Assembly: GCF_000016425.1 (NCBI RefSeq)
Contig: NC_009380.1
Coordinates: forward strand, 3,352,144-3,416,143
Length of the DNA: 64,000 bases
Direction: 5' to 3'
Source of the DNA: Salinispora tropica CNB-440
GTDB taxonomy: Bacteria > Actinomycetota > Actinomycetes > Mycobacteriales > Micromonosporaceae
Shown here piece by piece: positions 16,651-26,565 of the stretch. Position 1 is the first letter of the stretch. Each line of letters starts with the position of its first letter. The notes under the pieces are model-generated. The model was not told the origin of the DNA, ran no database searches, and saw only the letters and a list, made by a program, of their open reading frames with translations. Both the position numbers and the translations under genes were made by a program.

Positions 16651-17235
16651 ATGAGGATCGGGGTCTCCGGGACGCACGGGACCGGAAAGACGACACTGGT
16701 CGAGGCGCTGTGCGCCCGGCTACCCGGCCACGTGGCGGTGGACGAGCCGTACCACCTACTCGAAGAGGAGGGGCACGAGTTCCAGTACCCACCATCATCG
16801 GAGGACTACCGTTCGCTGATGGCACGCGCGGCGCGAAGTCTCTGCTCGCCACCGTCGCCGTCCGCCACGATCTTCGACCGCACCCCGTTGGACTACCTGG
16901 CGTACCTGGTGGCGGCCGGTGCGGACCCGTCGGAAGAGGCCGATCACACGCCCCTCCGGGTCGCCTTCACCCATCTCGACCTGCTGGTCATCACGGTGAT
17001 CACACCCGAGACGGAGCGACTGCTCCCCGCCACGGAGTGGCCCGGCCTCCGGGCACGAACGAATGACGCACTGCTGGAACTCGTCTACGACGATCCGCTG
17101 GACGCCTGGCCGGACACGCCGGTGCTGGAGCTCAGCGGCCCGCTGGACGGCAGAGCCGACCTGGTCTTGGACACCGTCGCGCAGCTCGGCCGACCGGGAT
17201 CGGAAGCGACGTCGACCGGGCCGACTGCTGGCTGA
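16651..17235 (+). CDS. P-loop NTPase / kinase-like protein (AAA_28 type)
   Basis: A 194-residue single-domain P-loop protein. Walker A is GVSGTHGTGKTTLVEALCARL at residues 4-24. A DR-type motif (ATIFDRTPLDYLAYL, about residue 72) matches nucleoside-kinase or NadR-like AAA_28 proteins, where FDR contributes to catalysis. A conserved-looking THLDLLVITVITPETERL follows. The phosphorylated substrate cannot be inferred. Ribosome site: GGAGCACGTACGA. Confidence 0.75.
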   Translation: MRIGVSGTHGTGKTTLVEALCARLPGHVAVDEPYHLLEEEGHEFQYPPSSEDYRSLMARAARSLCSPPSPSATIFDRTPLDYLAYLVAAGADPSEEADHTPLRVAFTHLDLLVITVITPETERLLPATEWPGLRARTNDALLELVYDDPLDAWPDTPVLELSGPLDGRADLVLDTVAQLGRPGSEATSTGPTAG

Positions 17236-17343
17236 CGCTGCGGAGGGAACAGGCCGGGCAGGATCGAGCCATCGCAGCCGGCGCCGGTGGCGGGTCCGTG
17301 GTCAACGCTTGCAGGCTGATTCGAGAAATGTCAACCTAGACGA

Positions 17344-17724
17344 ATGCCGAAGCAAGCGACACCGCTCCCCCATACCGTTCTGGGCGACGACACCCCCTGC
17401 TGCCCGCCCCTGGCGCAGCAGCGCGTTCCCGCGGAAGTCGCCACCGCACTCGCTCCGGCGTTCAAGGCACTCGGCGATCCGGTAAGGCTCCAGCTGATGT
17501 CCATGATCGCCTCCGCCGAGAACGGCGAGGCGTGTGTGTGCGACCTGACCCCCGCCTTCGACCTGAGCGGGCCGACGATCTCGCACCACCTCCGGACACT
17601 CCGCGAAGCGGGGCTCGTGGACGCCGAGCGTCGGGGCACCTGGGTGTACTACCGCGCCCGGAAGGCCGTACTCAACCAGCTGGCGGCGCTACTCGCCTAC
17701 GGGGCCGAGACAACAGCCCCGTAG
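17344..17724 (+). CDS. ArsR-family metalloregulator
   Basis: A 126-residue ArsR/SmtB repressor with a canonical winged helix (FKALGDPVRLQLMSMIASAE, then FDLSGPTISHHLRTLREAGL). Metal ligands are suggested by EACVCDL in helix 3, the As(III)/Sb(III) CxC site of ArsR, and by an N-terminal CC pair (DDTPCCPPL). No arsenite pump or arsenate reductase gene is adjacent, so its target is elsewhere or is itself. An imperfect inverted repeat ATTCGA...ACGAAT overlaps the leader, ending near the start. Confidence 0.88.
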   Translation: MPKQATPLPHTVLGDDTPCCPPLAQQRVPAEVATALAPAFKALGDPVRLQLMSMIASAENGEACVCDLTPAFDLSGPTISHHLRTLREAGLVDAERRGTWVYYRARKAVLNQLAALLAYGAETTAP

Positions 17725-17877
17725 GTCGAAGCACCCCTTCACGCCACCCGGCGCTACCCCCCGGGTCACCAACACCGCCGTCACCCGGTCGCGAAACCCC
17801 CGCTGTCCGGGCCGGCGAACTTGCCATACTCCTCTCATCTGGGCATGAAATACCTTCCGGACGAGGGGCAGGTCATC

Positions 17878-18660
17878 GTGCGCGACTGGAGCCACCTGGT
17901 ACCCGGCTGGGCGCTGTTCCTCGTCTTCCTGACGTTCTTCGTCGGAATAGCTGCGTTGGGCGTGCTCTTGCTGCATGGGCGAGCCAGGCGGACGTTCGGC
18001 GCCGAGCCGAAGTGGCTGAACCTCATCACTCACACCATTATGATCTCCGGCACCTTCTACGCACTCCTGCTCGCCCTGACCGCCTTCTCCGCGTACGGGA
18101 CCTACACCCAGGCGAGTCGGTCGGTCGCCACCGAGGCAGCGGATCTGAGTGCGCTCTATCGCACGGTGTCCGAACAGCCCGAGCCCGTCCGGAGTCAGCT
18201 TCAGGATCTGTTGCGCCAACATGCCGACTTCATGATTGACGAAGCCTGGCCCGCCTACCAGCAAGGAATCAGTGCGGATGGGGAACTTGACGCAGAGAAC
18301 AACGTTCACCACGTGTTGCTGAAATTCAATCCAGAGTCAGACAAGGATGGGCAGATCCACAGTCTCGCCATGTCCGAGCTCGAAAAGTGGAGCGAGGCGC
18401 GTCAGCTCCGCTACACCTACACCACCACCGCACTGCCGACAACGCTGTGGTTCGCACTCCTGTTCGGCGCAATGGTCGTCATTCTTCTGTCCTGCCTGAT
18501 CCCGACCCGGACCCGACGCGCCCTCATGTTCCTCGTGTGTGCCGTCGCCACCATGATCAGTCTCCTGCTGTTCGTGGTCGAGGGCATCGACGAGCCATTC
18601 CGGGGATCGATGATCGTATCCGTTGATCCCTATGTCAAAGCCAGGCAGACCTTCAACTAA
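17878..18660 (+). CDS. DUF4239-type membrane protein
   Basis: About 260 residues, with two N-terminal and two C-terminal transmembrane helices flanking a soluble helical domain. The stretch ALLLALTAFSAYGTYTQASR, with an adjoining E-A-A-D-L-S-A-L-Y-R-T segment, is typical of DUF4239 (bestrophin-like) proteins. The GTG at 17878 is chosen for its GAGGGGCAGG-type ribosome site; an ATG at 17845 is an alternative. Function is unknown; ion-channel activity is only suggested for relatives. Confidence 0.75.
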   Translation: MRDWSHLVPGWALFLVFLTFFVGIAALGVLLLHGRARRTFGAEPKWLNLITHTIMISGTFYALLLALTAFSAYGTYTQASRSVATEAADLSALYRTVSEQPEPVRSQLQDLLRQHADFMIDEAWPAYQQGISADGELDAENNVHHVLLKFNPESDKDGQIHSLAMSELEKWSEARQLRYTYTTTALPTTLWFALLFGAMVVILLSCLIPTRTRRALMFLVCAVATMISLLLFVVEGIDEPFRGSMIVSVDPYVKARQTFN

Positions 18661-18792
18661 CCGCAGTAGTGGCTGGGGTTACCATGCGTAGCCACGCGGC
18701 CGCCGGGTGGTAGATCAAGGCGGCAGAAGAAGTTTCCTTGCCATCCCTTCTCAGCGCCGCCCCGGCGTGGTTTCATCGGCACACCTGAGTTG

Positions 18793-18806
18793 ATGGAGCG
18801 CTCCCA
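18793..18806 (+). promoter_or_regulatory. CebR/LacI-type box before GH9 cellulase
   Basis: ATGGAGCGCTCCCA differs at one position from the Streptomyces CebR operator TGGGAGCGCTCCCA. It lies 47 bp upstream of the cellulase start, suitable for repression relieved by cello-oligosaccharides. Confidence 0.75.
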
Positions 18807-18852
18807 CGCCGCCGACACCCCCGCCACCATCACCAGGATCGAGAGGAGCCTC

Positions 18853-21141
18853 ATGTCCCCCAATCCACCGGCCGGCCGGAGGCGACGCGCCGCGCCGCTC
18901 GCCGCCGGCATCGTCGTCGCGCTCGCCGTCAGCGGGCTCACCGGCGGCAACGCGCAGGCCGACGCCGTGGAGCAAATCGTCAACGGCACCTTCGACGACG
19001 GCCACGTGCCCTGGTGGTCCACCGCCAACCTCACCCTCGACTCCAGCGACGGCAGGCTCTGCGCCGACGTGCCCGGCGGCACGATCAACCCGTGGGACGC
19101 CATCATCGGCCAGGACGACATCGCCCTCCAAGCCGGCGCTACCTACGAGTTCCGGTTCTTCGGTAGCGCCACCCCGGGCAAGGTCGGCAAGGCGCTGATC
19201 CAACTCCCGGTCGCCCCGTACACCCAGTACCTCGCCGCCAACCCGGCGCTGAACGTCTCCGGCGACAGCTACCGCTACACCTTCACCTCCCCGGTCGACC
19301 TGCCGAACGCCCAGGTCGCGTTCCAGATCGGCGGCAGTACCCAGCCATGGCGGATCTGCCTGGACGACATCAGCCTGACCGGGGACGCCGAGCCGGACGT
19401 GTACGAGCCGGACACCGGCCCACGGGTACGCGTGAACCAGGTCGGCTACCTGCCCAGGGGGCCGAAAAACGCCACGGTCGTCACGGAAGTAGCCGAAGCG
19501 CTGCCCTGGCAACTCAGGAACGACGCCGGGACCGTCGTGGCCAGCGGCACCACCCAACCTCGTGGGCTGGATGAGTCGTCCGGGCAACGGGTACACAGCA
19601 TTGACTTCGGCGACCACCAGAAGAGGGGCACCGGCTACACCCTCACCACTGACGGAGACACCAGCCGGCCCTTCGACATCGGCACCGGCTTCTACGAGCA
19701 GCTCCGGCTCGACGCGCTCAGGTTCTACTACACCCAGCGCAGCGGCGTGGAGATCCGCGAGGACCTGCGCCCCGGCTACGGCCGACCGGCCGGGCACATC
19801 GGTGTCGCCCCCAACCAGGGAGACGTGTCGGTTCCCTGCCAGCCCGGGGTCTGCGAGTACTCACTGGACGTCTCCGGCGGCTGGTACGACGCGGGTGACC
19901 ACGGCAAGTACGTCGTCAATGGCGGTATCTCCGTACATCAGCTGATGAGCGAGTACGAGCGCTCCCTCCTGGCCCGAACCGGTGAGCTGTGGAAGCTGCG
20001 CGACGGCACCCTCGACCTGCCGGAGAGCGGTAACTGGGTGCCGGACATTCTCGACGAGGCCCGCTGGGAACAGGAGTTCCTGCTCAAGATGCAGGTACCG
20101 GCGGGGCAGCCCTACGCCGGCATGGTCCACCACAAGATCCACGACGACTCCTGGACAGGGCTGCCGCTCCTACCCCACCTCGACCCGAAGCGCCGCGAGC
20201 TGCACCCGGTCTCCACCGCGGCGACGCTCAACCTGGCCGCCACCGCCGCCCAGGCCGCACGGGTCTACCTGCCCTACGACTGGCGGTTCGCCCTGGAGAA
20301 CCTCAGAGCCGCGAAGACGGCGTGGGCGGCGGCGACATCCAACCCCGCGATGTACGCCGACCCGAACGACGGCAACGGCGGTGGCGCGTACGCTGACGAC
20401 AACGTCACCGATGAGTTCTACTGGGCCGCCGCCGAACTGTTCATCACCACCGGCGCCGGCGAATACCGGGACTTCCTGCTCGCCTCCCCGCTGCACACCA
20501 CGGACGTCTGGCGGGATCGGGGCTTCGACTGGGGCAACACGGCTCAGCTCGGCCGACTCCAGCTGGCGACCCTGCCCAACCGCCTACCTGACCGGGAACG
20601 AATCCGGCAGTCGGTCGTCACCGGCGCCGACACGTATCTCGCCACGATGGAGGCACACCCGTACGGCATCCCGTACGCACCCACGGACAACACCTACGAC
20701 TGGGGATCCAACAACCTGATCCTGAACAACGCCATCGTGATGGCCGTGGCGTTCGACATCACCGGCACCGACCGCTACCGCGACGGTGTCCTGGAGACCA
20801 TGGACTACATCTTCGGGCGCAACGCTCTCAACCAGTCCTACGTGACCGGGTACGGCGAGGTGGCGTCGGAGAACCAGCACAGCCGCTGGTACGCCCACCA
20901 ACTCAACACCGATCTGCCCAACCCGCCGCGCGGCACCCTGTCCGGCGGTCCCAACTCGAGCATCCAGGACCCGGTCGCCCAGCAGAAACTCCAGGGTTGC
21001 GCGCCGCAGTTCTGCTACCTCGACGACATCGAATCCTGGTCGACCAACGAGTTGACCATCAACTGGAACGCACCGCTGGCCTGGCTCGCCGCTTTCGTCG
21101 CCGACCAGGACAACGGCGACGCCCGCGGTCGGCTGCGTTAG
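18853..21141 (+). CDS. Secreted GH9 endoglucanase with CBM4/9 and Ig-like domains
   Basis: A 762-residue secreted cellulase. An Arg-rich signal peptide (residues 1-36, ending AQA) precedes a CBM4/9-type carbohydrate-binding module ([16 protein letters not shown] to about residue 175), a CelD_N Ig-like domain ([19 protein letters not shown], about 190-275), and the GH9 catalytic domain. The base region is [18 protein letters not shown] and the general-acid Glu is in [25 protein letters not shown] carries the conserved His. This layout matches theme-D GH9 enzymes such as Thermobifida Cel9B. The ATG at 18853 follows GAGAGGAGCC. It is controlled by the CebR-type box upstream and ends at a strong terminator. 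Confidence 0.95.
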   Translation: MSPNPPAGRRRRAAPLAAGIVVALAVSGLTGGNAQADAVEQIVNGTFDDGHVPWWSTANLTLDSSDGRLCADVPGGTINPWDAIIGQDDIALQAGATYEFRFFGSATPGKVGKALIQLPVAPYTQYLAANPALNVSGDSYRYTFTSPVDLPNAQVAFQIGGSTQPWRICLDDISLTGDAEPDVYEPDTGPRVRVNQVGYLPRGPKNATVVTEVAEALPWQLRNDAGTVVASGTTQPRGLDESSGQRVHSIDFGDHQKRGTGYTLTTDGDTSRPFDIGTGFYEQLRLDALRFYYTQRSGVEIREDLRPGYGRPAGHIGVAPNQGDVSVPCQPGVCEYSLDVSGGWYDAGDHGKYVVNGGISVHQLMSEYERSLLARTGELWKLRDGTLDLPESGNWVPDILDEARWEQEFLLKMQVPAGQPYAGMVHHKIHDDSWTGLPLLPHLDPKRRELHPVSTAATLNLAATAAQAARVYLPYDWRFALENLRAAKTAWAAATSNPAMYADPNDGNGGGAYADDNVTDEFYWAAAELFITTGAGEYRDFLLASPLHTTDVWRDRGFDWGNTAQLGRLQLATLPNRLPDRERIRQSVVTGADTYLATMEAHPYGIPYAPTDNTYDWGSNNLILNNAIVMAVAFDITGTDRYRDGVLETMDYIFGRNALNQSYVTGYGEVASENQHSRWYAHQLNTDLPNPPRGTLSGGPNSSIQDPVAQQKLQGCAPQFCYLDDIESWSTNELTINWNAPLAWLAAFVADQDNGDARGRLR

Positions 21142-21146
21142 GTGAT

Positions 21147-21193
21147 CGTGGGGCTCCCTCCGGCCTGGTGACCAGGCCGGAGGGAGCCCCACG
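21147..21193 (+). terminator. Strong hairpin terminator after GH9 gene
   Basis: A perfect 22-bp inverted repeat beginning CGTGGGGCTCCCTCC with a 3-base loop, starting 5 bp after the stop codon. Confidence 0.9.
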
Positions 21194-21272
21194 AGGCGGG
21201 CGGGCCCTGCCGCCGACGGAGCCGGCCCGACCGCTCCGGACCACCTCATCCGAGACCGGCTATTACGATGCG

Positions 21273-21425
21273 GTGACTGCTCGTCCCACTCTGGTCGTGG
21301 TGAGCGGACCTCCCGGTGCCGGGAAGAGCACCCTCGCCCACACTCTCGCCCAGTCCATTGGCTGCCCGGCGATCTGCCGCGATGAGATGAAGGAACGTGA
21401 GACCGACAGTGGGGTGCGCTCGTGA
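21273..21425 (+). pseudogene. Truncated P-loop kinase fragment
   Basis: Fifty codons from a GTG encode TARPTLVVVSGPPGAGKSTL and then AQSIGCPAICRDEMKE, the Walker A and first strands of a zeta-toxin-like or AAA_33 kinase. It ends in unrelated residues and a stop, with no remainder downstream. It is probably a relic of a kinase gene and not a functional small protein. Confidence 0.6.
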
Positions 21426-21564
21426 GTTCGTCGGGCGGTGACTGGTGGCACCACGGACGTTGAGGAGGATCGGACGTCGGTGGACCATCGGCAGCCGGTT
21501 CAGCGACGGCGGTCAACCCAGGCAGACCGACGGAAGAGTCCCTGCGGCCGTAACATAGGTCGCC

Positions 21565-22599
21565 GTGATCTTGACTCTGTGGCGACTACTGACCCTCCAG
21601 ATCGACTACCGCCTGGCGCAGGACGACACCGCGCTGCGCGAGATATGTAAGCAGGCACAATATGACGCCAACATCGAGCCGGCCCGGAAGGCACTGAAGG
21701 CCACGTCGGACGACTACGACCGACGGGCGCGGTACGTCCGGGTGATGGCGGAGTCCACTACCCGCGGGATGGGCTCAAAGCCCGATCCCAAGACCGGCCG
21801 GATCGACACCACGAAAGCATGGACGGATCAATGGGCGGCACGCTGCCCCAACGATCCAGATGCTCAGCTCGTACGTGCGGGGTCGTTGCGGGAACGAGCC
21901 TGGGAGGTACGCGGTGGGGATTGGGCCTCCACCGTCCGCCGAGAGCAGTGGGCCGAGTTCGGCCGCCTCCTACGCCTGGCCGAACAGAACATCGACCTGG
22001 CCACGCACCTCGCACCCGAGGACCCCACCCCGTGGGCGCACCGGCTACGAATCATGATCGACCAAAGCGCGCCCCGAGAAGACCTCGATGAGGTGTGGGC
22101 TGAGCTAGTCCGCCGGGACCCCCACAATCGAGATGGTCATGTGTACCAACTAACCTCCCACTGTCGAAAGTGGGGTGGCTCACACGAGGCGATGTTCGAC
22201 TTCGCGCGGTCGGTCGCCGCCACAGCCCCACCAGGCTCGCCGCTCCACCTGCTGCCGGTGCGGGCCGCCTGTGAGTGGGCACTCTGGGAACAAAACCGTG
22301 AGTCCGGTGGCACCTCCGAAGGGGTCGGCCAGCGGTGGCGACAGGACCCGACCATGCAGTCTGATCTGGATAGCGCGCTGCACCGCTGGTTCCACCAGCC
22401 GGCCAGCCGCCACGCCGAATGGCTCGCGGACGTGAACTTCCTGGCCTACGGGCTGGCCCGTACCGGGCGCGACGGCGACGCCGCACCGGTCTTCGCCTCG
22501 ATCGGTCGGTACATGACCCCCGTTCCATGGGCCTGGTGGGAGGACAAGAATTCCACCAGCACGTTCTTCCGAGCTCGCCGTCGAGCTCGTCGGGCTTGA
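21565..22599 (+). CDS. Hypothetical helical protein, TPR-like
   Basis: A 344-residue soluble, mostly helical protein rich in Trp and Arg, with a GTG start and an AGG-type ribosome site. Repeating helical pairs such as RLLRLAEQNIDLATHLAPED and LVRRDPHNRDGHVYQL resemble tetratricopeptide-like repeats (the A-P-E-D-P-T-P-W turn recurs in TPR proteins). It ends in an Arg-rich tail. I do not recognise a catalytic motif. It is flanked by the kinase relic and by 250 bp of non-coding sequence. Confidence 0.65.
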   Translation: MILTLWRLLTLQIDYRLAQDDTALREICKQAQYDANIEPARKALKATSDDYDRRARYVRVMAESTTRGMGSKPDPKTGRIDTTKAWTDQWAARCPNDPDAQLVRAGSLRERAWEVRGGDWASTVRREQWAEFGRLLRLAEQNIDLATHLAPEDPTPWAHRLRIMIDQSAPREDLDEVWAELVRRDPHNRDGHVYQLTSHCRKWGGSHEAMFDFARSVAATAPPGSPLHLLPVRAACEWALWEQNRESGGTSEGVGQRWRQDPTMQSDLDSALHRWFHQPASRHAEWLADVNFLAYGLARTGRDGDAAPVFASIGRYMTPVPWAWWEDKNSTSTFFRARRRARRA

Positions 22600-22800
22600 C
22601 CTGACCTCCGCACGGCTACCCCCATGCCAGGAGCCGGCGACACAGATCAGCGTTTTCTGTGGACCCGCGACAGTTGTACGTCGGCCTCTGTCGTCAGCGC
22701 CGCAAGGCATCCCGTCCCGACGGACGACGCGTGCCGTCCGTACACCGTATGACGCGTACGACCTGCTGGTGCTGGCCCGGGACTCCGGCGATGACGGAGT

Positions 22801-22841
22801 GGCACCGGCGGGCGGGCTCGTGCGGCCCGCCCGCCGGCACC
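22801..22841. terminator. Hairpin terminator after GDPD gene
   Basis: Seventeen-base arms (GGCACCGGCGGGCGGGC against its near complement, two mismatches) with a 7-base loop lie directly after the stop of the minus-strand gene at 22852. Confidence 0.75.
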
Positions 22842-22851
22842 CGTTCGGGGG

Positions 22852-24747
22852 TCAGTCCTCGCCGAGGACGCGGGCGTCGGCGGCGACGACCGATGCCACC
22901 TCGGCGGGTACACCCTTACCGGCCTGCCATGTGGCGAAGGCCGCCAACGCCTCGTACCGTTCGTTGAGGAGCAGGCTGTTGAGCGCGTTCAGAGCCGCAC
23001 GGTTAGCACCCGAGCTCAGGATCACGTACGCAAGACCGGCTCGGGTCACCTCGACGGTGAAGGTGCTGGTCGCCGACGCGCGACCGGCCGACCCCACGGC
23101 CTCGGCGTGCAGCGTGTGCCGGCCCGCGGCCAGTCCGGTGAGGTCCAGCTTCCCGCCGTTCTCGATCCGCTTCCCGTCGAGGGTCAGCGTGACGGTCTCG
23201 GCGTTGGTCGCGATCACCGAGACGGCCGGAGCCTGGGCGCGATCCAGGACGGCGCCGTCGACGGGCGAGACGATCGCGACGGTCGGGGTGGCGGCCGGCC
23301 GCTGCAGGTACGCGGCGTTCCAGCCGGCGAGCTCCGCCGGCCGGTTGGTGATGATCCCGTCCACGCCGGCCTGCTCCAGCGACCGCCACTGGTTCGCCGA
23401 GTCGATCGTCCACACCATGACGGCCACTCCCGCCTCGTGCAGGTCGGCCACCACCTCCGGTCGGGTGAGCAGCGCCTTGCCGCTCGGGTTGTAGGCGGTG
23501 AGACCGAGGTCCTCGGCGACCGCGACCGGGTCCGCGTCCAGGCTGCCCCGCAGCAGCCCGATCGGCAGCTCCGGGGCGAGTTCCCTGGTGTACCGGAGCG
23601 CCGCCACGTCGAAGCTCTGAACGAAGACCCGCTGGCTCATCCGCTGCTCGCGGATCACTCTGACAATCGTCGCGACCTCCTCGCGGGTGTGTGCTCCCTT
23701 GATCTCCAGCAACAGATTGCCCCCGCGGGTACGCAGGTCGGCGAGTTGCTCGACGAGGGTAGGTAGCGTCGTGCCGGCATACTGCGGGGCGAACCACGAG
23801 CCGGCGTCGAGCGCCTTGAGCTGAACGGCGGTGAGGTTCCGAATCGGGCCGGTGCCGTCGGTGGTGCGGTCCACGGTGGCGTCGTGCAGCACGAACGGCA
23901 CCCCGTCGCGGGATGGCCGCACGTCGATCTCGATCCAGTCGGCGTTCGCCCGGCGGGCCACCTCCTGCGCCACCAGCGTGTTCTCCGGTGCGGCGGCCGA
24001 GGCGCCACGGTGGGCGATCACGGCCGGCGGGCTGCCCTCGGGGCGCAGGTACCCATTGGGTGCCAGTTCGGTGACGCTGACGTCGTCGTAGGAGACCGTG
24101 GCACCGTTGACGAAGAGCGCCTGCCCACCGTTCGCGGAGCGTTGGAGGCTGGTGGTCCGCAGCGCCTCCCGCCCATCGACGAACCAGCGGGCCTGAGAGC
24201 CGTGCACCTCGACGGCGACGCGGACGTCCCGGCCTGTGCCGGCCGCGTACGGTGCGGAGCCGGTGTTCGTGACGTTCCAGGTGTCGGCGGCGGTGCGCTG
24301 GGCGAACTCCAGGCCGTTGGACGCCGTGCTGCCGCTGCGCATGGTCGCGATCCACCAGGGCGGGGTGCCGTCGGCGGGTACGTCGAGGCCGAGCGCCGTC
24401 CAGCGGCTGGCCGAGGCGACGGACTCGAAGCGGACCGTCGCCTCCATTCGGAAGTCGTTCAGGTGCCGCCCGAAGGTGATCTTGTTGTTCTGCGCCGCGC
24501 TGGTGGAGGTGCCGTACAGGCGGCCGTTCTCCACCTTCCAGGTGCCGTCGACGGCCCGCCACCCGGCGGGAAGCGTTCCGGAGGAGAAGTCCTCGGAGAC
24601 GGTGACCGTGCCGGGTCCGGCGACGGCCGGCGGGGCGGGGGCCAGCGCGACGAGCACACCGGCCGACAGGGCCAGAGCAACGAGGGCGGCTACGCCGCGG
24701 GTCCGGCCCCTGACGTGGGTCAGGATCGGGTCAGCAGGATGAATCAT
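22852..24747 (-). CDS. Secreted glycerophosphodiester phosphodiesterase with extra domains
   Basis: A secreted protein of about 631 residues. After a signal peptide ending PPAVAGPG come a LamG/DUF1080-like jelly-roll region (VSEDFSSGTLPAGWRAVDGT to about residue 225), a GDPD TIM barrel (AVIAHRGASAAAPENTL; WIEIDVRPSRDGVPFVLHD; the catalytic pair HRG...H and metal-binding E-x-D are present), then an Ig-like domain (VAIVSPVDGAVLDRAQAP) and a C-terminal FIVAR-like helical segment (LNSLLLNERYEALAAFATWQ). It likely releases glycerol phosphate from lipid-derived or teichoic-type diesters outside the cell. The ATG at 24747 has only a modest ribosome site. Confidence 0.9.
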   Translation of the reverse strand: MIHPADPILTHVRGRTRGVAALVALALSAGVLVALAPAPPAVAGPGTVTVSEDFSSGTLPAGWRAVDGTWKVENGRLYGTSTSAAQNNKITFGRHLNDFRMEATVRFESVASASRWTALGLDVPADGTPPWWIATMRSGSTASNGLEFAQRTAADTWNVTNTGSAPYAAGTGRDVRVAVEVHGSQARWFVDGREALRTTSLQRSANGGQALFVNGATVSYDDVSVTELAPNGYLRPEGSPPAVIAHRGASAAAPENTLVAQEVARRANADWIEIDVRPSRDGVPFVLHDATVDRTTDGTGPIRNLTAVQLKALDAGSWFAPQYAGTTLPTLVEQLADLRTRGGNLLLEIKGAHTREEVATIVRVIREQRMSQRVFVQSFDVAALRYTRELAPELPIGLLRGSLDADPVAVAEDLGLTAYNPSGKALLTRPEVVADLHEAGVAVMVWTIDSANQWRSLEQAGVDGIITNRPAELAGWNAAYLQRPAATPTVAIVSPVDGAVLDRAQAPAVSVIATNAETVTLTLDGKRIENGGKLDLTGLAAGRHTLHAEAVGSAGRASATSTFTVEVTRAGLAYVILSSGANRAALNALNSLLLNERYEALAAFATWQAGKGVPAEVASVVAADARVLGED

Positions 24748-24823
24748 GCTCCGGACGTTAGGAACCGGACCGGAACTGCACGCCAACCCGTGCTGGCCTC
24801 GGCGCGAACATCGCCTCTCGCCG

Positions 24824-24965
24824 TCACGTGATCGAGCCGCGCGACACCCCGGAGATCGCCCCGTGCTGGGCGATCAGGTAGACAACGGGCCGTCCGGTCA
24901 GCTTCTGGTCGATGCCGCTGGCGCGGTAGGCGATGGTGTCGGTGCGGTTGCCAACAATCTTCCAC
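24824..24965 (-). pseudogene. Short coding remnant of unknown gene
   Basis: About 46 codons on the minus strand read WKIVGNRTDTIAYRASGID, then LTGRPVVYLIAQHGAISGVS and RGSIT with a stop. They show protein-like composition but have no start codon and an in-frame stop just upstream. It looks like the C-terminus of a lost gene. I cannot name the family. Confidence 0.35.
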
Positions 24966-24996
24966 CTTTACCAAACAGCCCTGACCAGCAGCACAG

Positions 24997-25033
24997 AGAA
25001 GGCCCGGCCCTCCCGTTGGGAGCCGGGCCTTCT
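24997..25033. terminator. Hairpin terminator
   Basis: Arms AGAAGGCCCGGC and GCCGGGCCTTCT with a partly self-complementary loop lie downstream of the minus-strand protease gene (stop at 25117). Confidence 0.8.
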
Positions 25034-25116
25034 CCAGCACTACCCGTTCTGACCTGCTCCTCGTCGGCTGTGAAGGCGCGTCGGATGGCGTCCGACGACC
25101 TCACAGGCCGGTGGGA

Positions 25117-26157
25117 TCAGTAGACGTTGACGCCGTAGACGTTCAGGGCTTCAACGACCGGCTGGAAGAAGGTCGTGCCACCCCAGGTGCAGTTGCCGCT
25201 GCCGCCGGAGGTGAGGCCGAGCGCGGTGGAGCCGCTGAACAACGAGCCGCCGCTGTCGCCCCGCTCCGCGCAGACGTTGGTGCGGATCAGGCCACGAACC
25301 GTGCCCTCGGCGTAGTTGACGGTGGCGTTGAGGCCGGTGACCGAGCCGCTGTGCAGACCGGTGGTCCGGCCAGAACGCTGCACGGACTGGCCGACGAAGG
25401 CGTTACCGGCGGTGGTGATGTCCTGGTAGTTGCCGTTGTAGAGGTAGACGTAGCCCGGCTCGTAGCCGCTGAGGCTCACGATGCCGTAGTCGTTGCCGGG
25501 GAAGCTGGACCCGGCGGTGGAGCCGAGGTAGTTGGTCTGCGAGCTGTTGGAGTACCAGTTCGAGATGACGTCGGTGCAGTGCCCGGCGGTGAGGAAGTAG
25601 TAGTTGCTGCCGCTGCGGACGTTGAAGCCGAGCGAGCACACACCGCCGCCGCCCCAGATCGCCTCGCCTCCGGCGATCTGGGTGCTGTACACACCCGTCT
25701 CCTGCTCGATGCGCATCGCGCCGCCGCTGCGGGCCACCGCAGCCTCGACCCGCGCCAGCTTGGCGCCGGTCACCGTGCTGTCGACGGAGACGACGACCTG
25801 GTTGGTCTCGGGGTCCGTCCACCAGGCGGTGCCGGGGATGTCTACTGAGCGTTCCAGCTCTGCGGTGGCGCGTTGCAACTCGGCGGCACCACGCTCGACG
25901 ATCTTCGGGGTGGCTCCAGCGGTGCTGACCTGCCGGGCGGCGGCAGCGTCGGTCACCGTGACGACGACGGTGCCGTCGGCCTCGGCGTAGACGCCGGCGG
26001 CCCGGTCGCCCAGCTGCTCCGCCAGGTTAGCGGCGGTTTCCGGCGACGCGTCGGGGGCTGCCGCCTGCGCCGGGCTGCCGACCAGCACTCCGACGACCAG
26101 GGTCCCGGCCGCGGCCACCGCCGCGGCACGACGTAGGCTAAATTTCGTGGTTCGCAT
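25117..26157 (-). CDS. Secreted streptogrisin/alpha-lytic-type serine protease
   Basis: A 346-residue secreted S1 protease made as a pre-pro-enzyme. It has a signal peptide ([18 protein letters not shown], ending AQAAAP) and a pro-region to about residue 165 containing the Pro_Al_protease-like [20 protein letters not shown]. The mature domain has His in FLTAGHCTD, Asp in GNDYGIVSL and Ser in [12 protein letters not shown]. Cysteine pairs match streptogrisins. Unlike the split gene at 10193-12859 it has no lectin tail. The ATG at 26157 is preceded by CGGAGATG. It is monocistronic with a 400-bp upstream region. Confidence 0.94.
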   Translation of the reverse strand: MRTTKFSLRRAAAVAAAGTLVVGVLVGSPAQAAAPDASPETAANLAEQLGDRAAGVYAEADGTVVVTVTDAAAARQVSTAGATPKIVERGAAELQRATAELERSVDIPGTAWWTDPETNQVVVSVDSTVTGAKLARVEAAVARSGGAMRIEQETGVYSTQIAGGEAIWGGGGVCSLGFNVRSGSNYYFLTAGHCTDVISNWYSNSSQTNYLGSTAGSSFPGNDYGIVSLSGYEPGYVYLYNGNYQDITTAGNAFVGQSVQRSGRTTGLHSGSVTGLNATVNYAEGTVRGLIRTNVCAERGDSGGSLFSGSTALGLTSGGSGNCTWGGTTFFQPVVEALNVYGVNVY

Positions 26158-26565
26158 GTGACATCTCCGTTGGGGGTTGGGAGTAAGGGCCCACGCCGAT
26201 GGCGGCGGGGCCGGTGGAACAACCCGGGCCGACCGAGGGGAAGCGGCCCAGGGTGCAACGAAGTATTCACATGTTTCGATTATTTCGCAAGGCGCACATG
26301 GCGTTGACTTGCCCAACCCAAAGCACCCTTTTTGTCCAATTCCTACCAAATGTGTGGCCAAAATCACCACGATAGGCGCACCGTTGCACCGGCACTCGTT
26401 TGCGGCCTGAAAGAGAAACTCCGCCGCATTTCGGGCAATAGGCGATAGGAGGGAAGTCACCACCTGATCGCCCAATGCCGCAGCCGTACTAGCTTGGAGG
26501 TCGGTCTACCGATTCGCGACCGAAGCTTGGTCGACCGGGCTGGTCCCGCGACGGGAGGGAAGCAA
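26158..26565. other. Intergenic region between divergent protease and DUF3159 genes
   Basis: This 408-bp stretch holds no gene that I can support. It is markedly AT-richer than its surroundings around 26265-26440 and presumably contains the protease promoter on the minus strand and the DUF3159 promoter on the plus strand. I see no convincing operator repeat in it. Confidence 0.5.
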
